The position numbers and the translations under genes were made by a program. Shown one piece after another: positions 55,702-63,691 of a DNA stretch of 64,000 nt. This DNA is from Clostridia bacterium. GTDB taxonomy: Bacteria > Bacillota > Clostridia > Oscillospirales > Acutalibacteraceae. Under the pieces are notes generated by a model. That model did no database searches. It was not told the origin of the DNA and saw only the letters and a list, made by a program, of their open reading frames with translations. The DNA lies in the NCBI GenBank assembly GCA_017942105.1, contig JAGAVE010000053.1, positions 20,659 to 84,658 on the forward strand, written 5' to 3'. Within the stretch, counting starts at the first letter, position 1, and every line of letters starts with the position of its first letter.

Positions 55702-56661
55702 ATGAAAATAGTAATTTTAGATGCGTATACCACTAATCCCGGCGACCTTTCCTGGGAAATATTTAATGAATTCGGAGAAGTAACAGCCTATGACTACACA
55801 CCTGAGGATTTAATCATTGAAAGATGCAGGGATGCAGAAATAGTAATTGACAACAAGGTTGTTTTTACAAAAGAAACGCTTGATAAGCTTCCGAAACTGC
55901 GATATATAGGAATGCTCAGCACAGGATTTAATGTAATCGATACAGCCGCCGCAAAAGAAAACGGCGTTACAGTCTGCAATGTGCCTACTTATTCAACTTC
56001 AGCCGTTGCTCAGTTGACATTTGCTCTTATTCTCGAAATATACAATCAGGTTGGAATCCACAATGAAGCAGTACACAGCGGAGAATGGAGCAATTGCCGC
56101 GACTTCTGTTTCCAGAAAACTCCGCTTATCGAGCTTGCAAATAAAACAATCGGTCTCATAGGATATGGCAAAATCGGCTCTGAGGTTGCAAAAATTGCGG
56201 ATGCTTTTTCTATGAATATTCTATGCTATGTTCCCAGCAAAAAACCGCAACCGAATTTCAGAAGTTTCCGTTTTGTTTCACTTGAAGAGTTGGCAAGCAA
56301 CTCCGATATCGTGTCGTTGCATTGTCCTCTTACGCCGGAAACAACAGGAATTATTAATGAAGATTTTATTTCAATGATGAAAAAAAACGCAATTATTATC
56401 AACACTTCAAGAGGCCCTGCCATTGACGAGAAAGCTCTTGCCGATGCCCTTGATTCAGGAAGAATTGCCGGAGCAGGCGTTGATGTTCTTTCTACTGAAC
56501 CGCCAAAAGCAGACAACCCCCTTCTTTCTTGCAAAAACTGCTTCATAACTCCGCATATAGCCTGGGCAGGATATGAAACGAGAAAAAGACTTGTCGGTGT
56601 AGTTTACGACAATCTTAAGGCTTATTTAAGCGGAAAACCCGTAAATATTGTCAACAAATAA
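55702..56661 (+). CDS. D-2-hydroxyacid dehydrogenase (glycerate/lactate type)
   Basis: A 319-residue NAD-dependent enzyme. Rossmann motif IGLIGYGKIGSEVAKIA (about 152-168), then INTSRGPAID (Arg, near 233), a Glu in LSTEPPK (about 260) and the catalytic His in ITPHIAWAG (about 281). It reduces a 2-oxo acid to a D-hydroxy acid, perhaps hydroxypyruvate or glyoxylate. Single-gene transcript with its own promoter and terminator. Substrate not determined. Confidence 0.93.
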   Translation: MKIVILDAYTTNPGDLSWEIFNEFGEVTAYDYTPEDLIIERCRDAEIVIDNKVVFTKETLDKLPKLRYIGMLSTGFNVIDTAAAKENGVTVCNVPTYSTSAVAQLTFALILEIYNQVGIHNEAVHSGEWSNCRDFCFQKTPLIELANKTIGLIGYGKIGSEVAKIADAFSMNILCYVPSKKPQPNFRSFRFVSLEELASNSDIVSLHCPLTPETTGIINEDFISMMKKNAIIINTSRGPAIDEKALADALDSGRIAGAGVDVLSTEPPKADNPLLSCKNCFITPHIAWAGYETRKRLVGVVYDNLKAYLSGKPVNIVNK

Positions 56662-56665
56662 GTAT

Positions 56666-56687
56666 GAGGAGCTGGCTTCAGCTCCTC
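56666..56687 (+). terminator. Terminator of the hydroxyacid dehydrogenase gene
   Basis: A 9-bp stem (GAGGAGCTG / CAGCTCCTC) with a GCTT loop and a TATTTTT run follows the stop of the plus-strand gene. It may also serve spoIVA, whose stop is at 56693, though the T run on that side is weak. Confidence 0.85.
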
Positions 56688-56692
56688 TATTT

Positions 56693-58177
56693 TTATAGAA
56701 TTATACAGATAAGTCCGCTGCATCCTTCATTAATTACTTTTTCTAGTGTCTCCTGAATTTTCATTCTTGCGTCTGACGGCATTCTGAACAGCTTATTATG
56801 TAAACCTTCATTGACAAGCTCATGCAGAGATTTTCCAAATATATTGGATTTCCAAATCTGAGTAGGATTCTCTTCAAATTCTTTTAACAGGTACATAACA
56901 AGGTCCTCAGACTGAGATTCACTACCGACCAAAGGTGCAACTTCAGTATTAATAGTTGCTTTCATCATGTGAATAGACGGTGCACTTGCTCTGAGTCTGA
57001 CCCCATATTTACCGCCCTGACGCATAATTTCAGGCTCTTCGAGGCTTAATTCATCCATCGTTGGCATAACTATACCGTAACCTGTTGCCTCAACCTCGTC
57101 AAGTGCATCTTTAATTCTGTCGTATGATTTTTTCATCTGCGCAAGCTCAGCAACAGACTGAATCAAGTCTTCCTGAGAATTAATATCAATACCTGTTTTT
57201 TCAGCAAGGATTTTATAAAACATATCATTTTCAACTATCGCGTTAAGCACAGCACTTCCCTGAGCAAGAGACACATCCTTCGTATCAATCTTCTCAATAT
57301 ATCTGCAGTCTTTTAAGCTTTCAGCAAAACCGGAGACATCTCTTACCCGTTCCAATTTTTCCGCTTTATCAGAAATCGTCTTAAATATTTCACTTCGAAG
57401 CCAGTGTTTATTTTCCAGTCCCGCAATCCAACCGGGTAATTCAATTCTGACTTCCTTTAACGGAAATTCAAAAAGAATACTTGAAAGAATCTCTTTAATT
57501 TTTTCTTCTTCAAGGCTTAGGCAGTCGGCAGCTATAACAGGAACATCATACTTAACCGAAAGCTCATTTGCTAGATTTAAAGAATTTTCACTTTCAGGCT
57601 CTGTTGTATTCAAAAGCACAACAAAAGGCTTGTTAAGCTCCTTTAGCTCATCAACCACCCTCTCTTCCACCTCGGCGTATTCTTCACGAGGAATATCACT
57701 TATAGAACCATCGGTTGTTACAACGAGGCCAATGGTAGAGTGCTCGTTAATAACTTTTTGCGTGCCGATTTCCGCCGCCATATTGAAAGGTATTTCTTCT
57801 TCGAACCATGGTGTTTTGACCATTCTTGGCTGGTCATTTTCAATATACCCCAATGAGCTCGGAACAATATAACCGACGCAGTCGATCATTCTGACTTTAA
57901 ACCTGGCATTATCAGGCAAATTAACCTCAACTGCATCTTCCGGAATGAATTTCGGTTCAGTTGTCATAATCGTTCTGCCTTTTGCAGATTGCGGCAATTC
58001 ATCCTTTGCGCGCTCTCTCTTAAAATCCTCATTGATATTAGGAATAACAAGCGTATCCATAAATCTTTTTATGAAGGTTGATTTACCCGTTCGAACAGGA
58101 CCAACGACGCCAATATAAATATCTCCGCCCGTTCTGGTACGGATATCCTGATAAATGTTTGAATTTGTTGCTGTCAT
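56693..58177 (-). CDS. spoIVA: Stage IV sporulation protein A (spore coat morphogenetic ATPase)
   Basis: About 494 residues (B. subtilis 492) from the ATG at 58177, with GGAGG before; the frame is open to 58222, but that start has no ribosome binding site. Walker A GPVRTGKST has Lys32, and DCVGY follows as Walker B. The end NEGLHNKLFRMPSDARMKIQE is the conserved C-terminal region. It polymerises on the forespore surface, anchored by SpoVM (11987-12076). A possible sigma-E promoter is noted at 58233-58262. Confidence 0.97.
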   Translation of the reverse strand: MTATNSNIYQDIRTRTGGDIYIGVVGPVRTGKSTFIKRFMDTLVIPNINEDFKRERAKDELPQSAKGRTIMTTEPKFIPEDAVEVNLPDNARFKVRMIDCVGYIVPSSLGYIENDQPRMVKTPWFEEEIPFNMAAEIGTQKVINEHSTIGLVVTTDGSISDIPREEYAEVEERVVDELKELNKPFVVLLNTTEPESENSLNLANELSVKYDVPVIAADCLSLEEEKIKEILSSILFEFPLKEVRIELPGWIAGLENKHWLRSEIFKTISDKAEKLERVRDVSGFAESLKDCRYIEKIDTKDVSLAQGSAVLNAIVENDMFYKILAEKTGIDINSQEDLIQSVAELAQMKKSYDRIKDALDEVEATGYGIVMPTMDELSLEEPEIMRQGGKYGVRLRASAPSIHMMKATINTEVAPLVGSESQSEDLVMYLLKEFEENPTQIWKSNIFGKSLHELVNEGLHNKLFRMPSDARMKIQETLEKVINEGCSGLICIIL

Positions 58178-58232
58178 AAAGCTTCCTCCCATTGCGGTGC
58201 GATGTAGCACCACACCATACATCGATTTGTTA

Positions 58233-58262
58233 ATTGATATGATTACGGGACGAGATTTATGA
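58233..58262 (-). promoter_or_regulatory. Possible sigma-E promoter of spoIVA
   Basis: On the minus strand: TCATAAA (58256-58262), a 14-base spacer and CATATCAAT (58233-58241). It partly matches the mother-cell sigma-E consensus. The -10 is imperfect, so this is tentative. It lies about 56 bases before the ATG. Confidence 0.3.
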
Positions 58263-58268
58263 CAAGAA

Positions 58269-58296
58269 AAAACACAGGGACTTCACCCTGTGTTTT
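58269..58296 (-). terminator. Terminator after the acyl-CoA synthetase fusion
   Basis: An 11-bp perfect stem (AAAACACAGGG / CCCTGTGTTTT) with a 6-base loop and TTTTTT on the minus strand lies five bases after the stop. Confidence 0.88.
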
Positions 58297-58300
58297 AATA

Positions 58301-60577
58301 TTAAAGCTTATTTCTTATAATTTTGCCGCTGGTTGTTTTCGGAAGCTCGTCCTTGAATACAACAATACGCGGATACTTATAAGGAGCAGTATGCTCTTTA
58401 ACATATTTTTGAATTTCTTTCTTGAGCTCCTCTGTAGGCTCTGTTCCTTTGGTGAGGACAATACTTGCCTTAACAACCTGACCTCTTACCTCATCGGGTG
58501 CGGCAGAAACGCCACATTCAAGAACATAAGGAAGCTCCATAATAACATTCTCAATTTCAAACGGTCCAATACGATAGCCTGAAGATTTGATAACATCATC
58601 AATACGGCCAACATACCAATAAAATCCATCTTCATCTCGCCAAGCAACATCGCCTGTATGATAAAGTCCATCGTGCCAGCATTCACTTGTTTTATCTTCT
58701 GAACCGTAGTAGCCCTTAAACAATCCGCAGGGAATTGTATCACCCGTTCTGATAACGATTTCGCCTTCCTCACCGACTGCAACACTATTACCGTCCGGAT
58801 CAACAAGATCAACATCAAAAGACGGAACCGGCTTACCCATAGAGCCAAGACGATGGTCTGAACCGAAAAGATTACCGATAACAAGCGTTGTTTCGCTCTG
58901 TCCGAAACCTTCCATAACCTTAAGACCAGTAAGTTTATTAAGCTGACGGAAAACCTCAGGATTAAGTGCTTCGCCTGCAATAGTTGCGTGCTCTACTGAG
59001 CTGAGGTCATACTTGGTAAGATCTTCTTTGATCATCATACGATACATAGTCGGCGGTGCGCAGAATGTAGTAATATTATACTTTCTGAACATCGGCAGGA
59101 TATCGGCAGCATTAAAACGATCAAAATCGTAAACGAATATTCCGCCCTCACAAAGCCACTGTCCGTAAAGCTTACCCCAAAGAGCCTTTGCCCAGCCAGT
59201 GTCTGAAATCGTGAGATGAAGACCATTCGGATTTACACAATGCCAATAATTAGCTGTAACAAAATGACCCAAAGGATATTTAAAATTATGAGTTGCAATT
59301 TTCGGATAACCCGTAGTGCCTGATGTAAAGAACATAAGCATCTCATCACTACCGCAGGCAGAGTCCTCTGTTCTTTCAAACACATTATTAAAGAGCTTAT
59401 ACTCTTCGTTAAAATCATGCCAGCCATCACGGGAATCGCCGACAATAATTTTAGTTTTTACTGACGGTGCTTTTTCAATAGCAAGCTCAACCTGACGGGC
59501 AGTATCGCCGTCCGAAGTACACACGATAGCACTTACGCCTGCCGCATTAAATCTATACTCAAGGTCGTGCTCCTGCAAAAGATATGTAGCGGGAATTGCA
59601 ACAGCACCAAGCTTATGAAGCGCAATAAGAGAGAACCAAAACTGATAATGTCTCTTAAGGATAAGCATTACCTTGTCGCCCTTTTTGATTCCGAGAGACT
59701 TAAAATAGTTAGCTGTCTGTGAGGAATACTCCATCATTTCGCGGAAAGTGAAACGGCGTTCATTCTTATTAACATCAATATGAAGCATTGCAGTTTTATC
59801 AGGGCATTTTTTGCCAAGACCGTCAACAATATCAAACGCAAAATTAAATTTTTCTTCGTTCTCATATTCTAAAGAAAGAAGTGCGCCGTTTTCATCCTCT
59901 TTAGGATGGATAAAATTATGATAAATTCTTTTTCCTGTGCCCGTTCTCTTCGGAGATTCGTCATCAATCTTTGTTTCGCGAGACGACATATCACCTGACG
60001 GATTCAACGGAATAGCATAGAAAAATGAAGGCTCGTTGCTTGCAGAAATCATACCGTGAGGTGTCGAACTGTCAAAATAAACAGAGTCACCTGCATTGAG
60101 AATTTCTATATGCTTGCCGATCTGAAACTTAATCGAACCGCTGAGCACGATATCAAGCTCCTGACCTTCATGGGTTGTAAGAGCAATATCTGCTGCGTCC
60201 GGAGCAGGATCGCATTTAACGAACAACGGCTCACAAATCTTATTTTTAAAAGAAGATGCAAGGTTATAGTATTCCATTCCGTGTGCAGAGCTGACCTTTT
60301 GGCCTTCACCGCGTCTTGTAACGGTGTAAGTAGCAAGCTTCGGGCTCTTACCTTCAATAATATCGGTTACATCAACATTGAAAGCCATTGCGCACCTATA
60401 AATGAAGGCAAAGTTAAGATCAACATTGCCGCGTTCGCATTCAATGTACTCTTCAATGCTTACACCGGTCTTCTCCGCCATTTCAGCAGGAGTAAATCCA
60501 ACGATTTCGCGGAGTTCTCTGATTCTGTTAGCCATTTCATTGATTCTAAAATCAAGTCCTGTAATTTCTTTTGCCAT
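58301..60577 (-). CDS. XRE-cupin-acyl-CoA synthetase fusion protein controlled by a T-box
   Basis: About 758 residues from the ATG at 60577, with AAAGGTGA before. Domains: XRE helix-turn-helix (about 12-70, RIRELREIVGFTPAEMAEKTG), cupin (about 120-195, HEGQELDIVLSG... and GDSVYFDSSTPHGM), then an ANL acyl-CoA ligase of the MACS type (about 225-758) with FFTSGTTGYPK, GFGQSET, YHTGDVAWRDEDGF, GYRIGPFEIE and the catalytic Lys in PKTTSGKI. It would activate a carboxylate to its CoA thioester. The gene is the only one between a T-box leader and a terminator. Substrate and DNA target are unknown. Confidence 0.9.
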   Translation of the reverse strand: MAKEITGLDFRINEMANRIRELREIVGFTPAEMAEKTGVSIEEYIECERGNVDLNFAFIYRCAMAFNVDVTDIIEGKSPKLATYTVTRRGEGQKVSSAHGMEYYNLASSFKNKICEPLFVKCDPAPDAADIALTTHEGQELDIVLSGSIKFQIGKHIEILNAGDSVYFDSSTPHGMISASNEPSFFYAIPLNPSGDMSSRETKIDDESPKRTGTGKRIYHNFIHPKEDENGALLSLEYENEEKFNFAFDIVDGLGKKCPDKTAMLHIDVNKNERRFTFREMMEYSSQTANYFKSLGIKKGDKVMLILKRHYQFWFSLIALHKLGAVAIPATYLLQEHDLEYRFNAAGVSAIVCTSDGDTARQVELAIEKAPSVKTKIIVGDSRDGWHDFNEEYKLFNNVFERTEDSACGSDEMLMFFTSGTTGYPKIATHNFKYPLGHFVTANYWHCVNPNGLHLTISDTGWAKALWGKLYGQWLCEGGIFVYDFDRFNAADILPMFRKYNITTFCAPPTMYRMMIKEDLTKYDLSSVEHATIAGEALNPEVFRQLNKLTGLKVMEGFGQSETTLVIGNLFGSDHRLGSMGKPVPSFDVDLVDPDGNSVAVGEEGEIVIRTGDTIPCGLFKGYYGSEDKTSECWHDGLYHTGDVAWRDEDGFYWYVGRIDDVIKSSGYRIGPFEIENVIMELPYVLECGVSAAPDEVRGQVVKASIVLTKGTEPTEELKKEIQKYVKEHTAPYKYPRIVVFKDELPKTTSGKIIRNKL

Positions 60578-60602
60578 AAAAATCACCTTTCTTCAGGGAC
60601 AT

Positions 60603-60866
60603 AAAAAACTCGTCCCAAAGATTTTGACTTTGAGACGAGTAACAATAACCCGCGGTACCACTCAAATTGCACACAAAGTGCCACTTCAGGCTCCGATAAG
60701 CCCTATGCTTTTACGCAGCAATACGAGAGGGTTCTACTTGCATATGCTTTCTTCCCTCCGACTCAGAAGCTACAGACCCAGAATAATTATTTATCGGTTT
60801 GCACCTGACACCGACTCTCTGAAACAAACTATAATGAGCACTCTTCGTCGCAGTCTTTAAATATTT
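60603..60866 (-). ncRNA. T-box riboswitch leader of the acyl-CoA synthetase fusion gene
   Basis: The T-box core GTGGTACCGCGGG is at about 60647-60661 on the minus strand, with the usual long Stem I to its 5' side: GAAGAG (60841-60846), AGAGAGTCGGTG, GGTGCAAACC and a closing CTTC-TGAG (60762-60769). A GAGGG...CCCTC stem follows. The specifier triplet in the usual register, one purine before the closing helix, is GUA (60771-60773), which would read Val; the normal preceding GAA is absent. It ends in the terminator at 60608-60640. T-boxes bind uncharged tRNA and favour an antiterminator. Confidence 0.92.
60608..60640 (-). terminator. Regulated terminator of the T-box
   Basis: A 13-bp stem (ACTCGTCTCAAAG / CTTTGGGACGAGT, one wobble) with a 7-base loop is followed by TTTTT. 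It competes with the antiterminator that includes the T-box core. Confidence 0.9.
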
Positions 60867-60872
60867 TCGATA

Positions 60873-60901
60873 ATTTTAACATTATAAAGCGTTTTTGTCA
60901 A
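60873..60901 (-). promoter_or_regulatory. Sigma-A promoter driving the T-box leader
   Basis: On the minus strand: perfect -35 TTGACA (60896-60901), 17-base spacer, -10 TAAAAT (60873-60878). Transcription is expected to begin near 60866. Confidence 0.88.
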
Positions 60902-60907
60902 TAGTTT

Positions 60908-61669
60908 TCAAGAATTTCTCTCTGCTATTTTTTTGAGATTTTCAAAACTGATTCTTGCAGATTCAAATAAGTCGATATCGCAACTATCCTGCTCGATAAT
61001 TATATATTCTACACCACTTTCCTTACAAGCTCTGTAGCACTCATCAAGATCAAGATTTCCTGTGCCGATTTCAGCATACTTTCTTTCTTCATTTTCAATT
61101 TTATAATCTTTGAAATGGCATACCTTCATTCTTCCCTTGACTTTTCTGATATAATCAGGAGGATAAACCCCTCCGGTCTGAAGCCAATGAGTATCAAGAA
61201 TGAAATTAAACAAATCAGGATCCGTATCCTCAATCATTATATCAAGCTGTGTTCTGCCGTCATAACGCTCTAACTCAAAATGATGGTTATGATATGCAAA
61301 CTGCATTCCCGCATCTTTAATCATTTTTGCCGCAGGTGTAAAATCAGCAATATACTTCTTCATACCTTCAACCGAGCGATATTCTTTAGGGCTCCAACCA
61401 AGTCCTATTGTTTTGCAACCAAGAGCTCTGTGCTCGTCAATCAAAGCCTCGGTGTCATTAAGAATTCTTTCCATCGGCATATGTGTAAGGCAGACCTCCA
61501 TATTATATTTTTTACAATATTCGGCTACCTTGTAATTGTCGAGCTTTCCGATTCCTGACACCTGAACGACATCAACACCCATATCAGACAATTTCGACAG
61601 AACATTATCCAAATCTTCGAAAGTATCAATGATACTATGAAAATTATACAATGTTATACCAAGCTTCAT
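60908..61669 (-). CDS. Sugar phosphate isomerase/epimerase (xylose-isomerase-like TIM barrel)
   Basis: A 253-residue protein of the AP-endonuclease-2/xylose-isomerase superfamily. It has FAYHNHHFELE (metal-binding His/Glu, about 123-133), LDTHWLQTGG (Asp/His) and CHFKDYKIE (His, near 185), then ending in YIIIEQDS (Glu). The start has AGGAGG and overlaps the ABC-F stop by 4 bases. Members act on inositol, hexulose or similar sugars; the substrate is not determined. Confidence 0.88.
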   Translation of the reverse strand: MKLGITLYNFHSIIDTFEDLDNVLSKLSDMGVDVVQVSGIGKLDNYKVAEYCKKYNMEVCLTHMPMERILNDTEALIDEHRALGCKTIGLGWSPKEYRSVEGMKKYIADFTPAAKMIKDAGMQFAYHNHHFELERYDGRTQLDIMIEDTDPDLFNFILDTHWLQTGGVYPPDYIRKVKGRMKVCHFKDYKIENEERKYAEIGTGNLDLDECYRACKESGVEYIIIEQDSCDIDLFESARISFENLKKIAERNS

Positions 61670-63591
61670 AAAACAACCTCCTGTTTTTCTTCAATTTTTT
61701 CTTGCAACTCTTCCCAGAGCGCATATTTTTCTTCAAGCTCATCATTCAATTGACGAAGAGTATCTGTAAATTCAATGAGTTTTTCATAGTCACTCTGCAC
61801 GTCATTTGATGATAGCTGATTTTCAACATCCACTATCCGCTGTTCCAAAAGCGTTATAGATTCCTCTGTTTTCGAAAGCAAGGATTTAAGCTTTCTTTGT
61901 TCAGCCGCTTGTTCCTTTTTCAGCTTATAATCATTTACCTTTGGTGCAGGTTTTTCTTTAGCTGTTGCTCCTACGCTATCCTGCACCGTCTTCTTTTCTA
62001 TATAATAATCGTAATCACCAAGATATTCAGTCAGACCGTCTTCGCTGAGTTCAAGGATACGCGTACTTAGCTTATTAATAAAATATCTGTCATGTGAAAC
62101 TATGAGCATCGTACCGCTGTAATCAATAAGAGTATTTTCAAGCTCTTCCCTTGAAAAAGCATCAAGATGATTTGTTGGCTCGTCAAGCAACAGCAGATTA
62201 TAGCCACAAAGCATCAGTTTCAGCAACGCAATGCGTGCACGCTCACCGCCGCTAAGTTCCCGCATAACTTTAAAAACATCATCGCCCTTAAAAAGAAAAG
62301 CCGCTAAAGCATTTCTGATCGCCGTCTGCATCATCTGCGGATATGCTGACCATATTTCTTCGATGGCAGTTTTACTCATATCGAGCTTTGCCTGAACCTG
62401 ATCAAAATAACCCTTAAGAACATTTTCACCGAACATAAACTTTCCGTCATCAGGCTTATACTCACCCATCAGAGTTTTGAGAAGCGTTGTCTTTCCGCAA
62501 CCGTTATCACCGAGCAAAAAGACTTTTTCTCCTCTCGTTATGTGCAAATCAATATTTTCAAATATACTCTTATTGCCGAATGATTTAGAAAGTCCCTTCG
62601 CAATGATAACATCATTGCCGCTTACATACTTAGGTTCAAAAGAAACGCGTATTCTTTCAACTCTGCTGTCAGGGATAACCAATTGCTCTTTGATTCTCTC
62701 AATTTGTTTGAGCTTGCTTTCAGCAGTTTTAATATTCTTTTCACGGTTCCACTGTCTCTGCTGAGCAACGATACCTTCAAGGCGCTCAATTTCTTTCATA
62801 TCGCAATCATATTTATCTTCAATTGCTTTTTGTTCAGCTTTTTTCTTAACAAGAAATTCAGAATAATTTCCTTTAAAGCACCTTATCTTTTTGCTTTCAA
62901 GTTCAACAGTCTTATTTGTTATTTTATCAAGAAAATATCGGTCGTGAGATATAACAAAAACAGCACCATTATAATTTTTAAGAAAGGATTCAAGCCATTC
63001 AACCGATTTTATGTCAAGATGATTTGTAGGTTCATCAAGCAACAACAAATTACTTTTAGAAAGAAGAAGCTTGGCAAGAGCAAGCTTGGAACGCTGACCT
63101 CCGCTTAACTTATCCGTTGTCATTGAAAAATCATTTTCTTGAAAACCAAGTCCTAGCAATGCACTTCTCGCTCTGCTTTTGTATGTAAGCCCGCCTTCGT
63201 TTTGAAACCTTACCGTAAGCTCATCCTGAAGCTTTATATTTTCGGCCGCATCGCCTATCCCGTTAACAAGCTTATTGTTTACTGATTCAAGTTCATTCTC
63301 CATATCTGAAAGATAGTCAAATACACTTAAAATCTCCTCGTAAATCGTGCGTCCATTTTCAGAGCAAGTGTGTTGCTCCATATAACCGATTCTAACATCC
63401 TTAGATTTTACTATCTCACCTTCTACAGGCTCAAGTTCGCCTCTTATAAGATGAAACAAAGTTGTTTTTCCGACACCGTTAGCGCCGATAAAACCCACCT
63501 TATCCTTATCATTTATGTCGAAATTTACTTTTGAAAACAACTCCCGTTCACCGAACCGGAACGAAAGATTTTGAACATTTAATACAGTCAT
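61666..63591 (-). CDS. ABC-F family ATPase
   Basis: A 641-residue soluble protein with two ABC domains: Walker A GANGVGKTT (about 37-45) and GDNGCGKTT (about 362-370), signatures LSGGQRSKLALA and LSGGERARIALL, and DEPTNHLD in each. A linker (about 240-320) and a C-terminal coiled coil (about 560-641) are present. ABC-F proteins act on the ribosome, in translation rescue or antibiotic protection; the subtype cannot be told. Starts ATG with CGGAG before. No leader peptide is seen. Confidence 0.95.
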   Translation of the reverse strand: MTVLNVQNLSFRFGERELFSKVNFDINDKDKVGFIGANGVGKTTLFHLIRGELEPVEGEIVKSKDVRIGYMEQHTCSENGRTIYEEILSVFDYLSDMENELESVNNKLVNGIGDAAENIKLQDELTVRFQNEGGLTYKSRARSALLGLGFQENDFSMTTDKLSGGQRSKLALAKLLLSKSNLLLLDEPTNHLDIKSVEWLESFLKNYNGAVFVISHDRYFLDKITNKTVELESKKIRCFKGNYSEFLVKKKAEQKAIEDKYDCDMKEIERLEGIVAQQRQWNREKNIKTAESKLKQIERIKEQLVIPDSRVERIRVSFEPKYVSGNDVIIAKGLSKSFGNKSIFENIDLHITRGEKVFLLGDNGCGKTTLLKTLMGEYKPDDGKFMFGENVLKGYFDQVQAKLDMSKTAIEEIWSAYPQMMQTAIRNALAAFLFKGDDVFKVMRELSGGERARIALLKLMLCGYNLLLLDEPTNHLDAFSREELENTLIDYSGTMLIVSHDRYFINKLSTRILELSEDGLTEYLGDYDYYIEKKTVQDSVGATAKEKPAPKVNDYKLKKEQAAEQRKLKSLLSKTEESITLLEQRIVDVENQLSSNDVQSDYEKLIEFTDTLRQLNDELEEKYALWEELQEKIEEKQEVVL

Positions 63592-63618
63592 AATAATCTC
63601 CGAAAATTTTATAAGATG

Positions 63619-63647
63619 ATTTTACAACAATATGATAAATAAAACAA
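63619..63647 (-). promoter_or_regulatory. Promoter of the ABC-F/isomerase operon
   Basis: On the minus strand: -35 TTGTTT (63642-63647), 17-base spacer, -10 TAAAAT (63619-63624), about 28 bases before the ATG. Confidence 0.55.
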
Positions 63648-63657
63648 GTATAAATTT

Positions 63658-63686
63658 AAAGCTCTCTGCCGAAAACAGAGAGCTTT
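63658..63686 (-). terminator. Terminator after the right-edge gene
   Basis: An 11-bp perfect stem (AAAGCTCTCTG / CAGAGAGCTTT) with a 7-base loop lies five bases after the stop at 63692. The T run is short. Confidence 0.72.
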
Positions 63687-63691
63687 GGAAA

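Noticed and set aside
58577-58700. The ligase-regulator fusion as an assembly artefact
   Set aside because: The frame is continuous with all motifs of the ligase and of the N-terminal domains intact, and one start site and one terminator bracket it. An error at the junction cannot be excluded without reads, so the fusion is reported as seen.
60587-60907. A coding gene in the 320-base stretch between the ligase and the sugar isomerase
   Set aside because: The stretch is fully explained by the T-box leader, its promoter and terminator; no frame with a start site and ribosome binding site was found.
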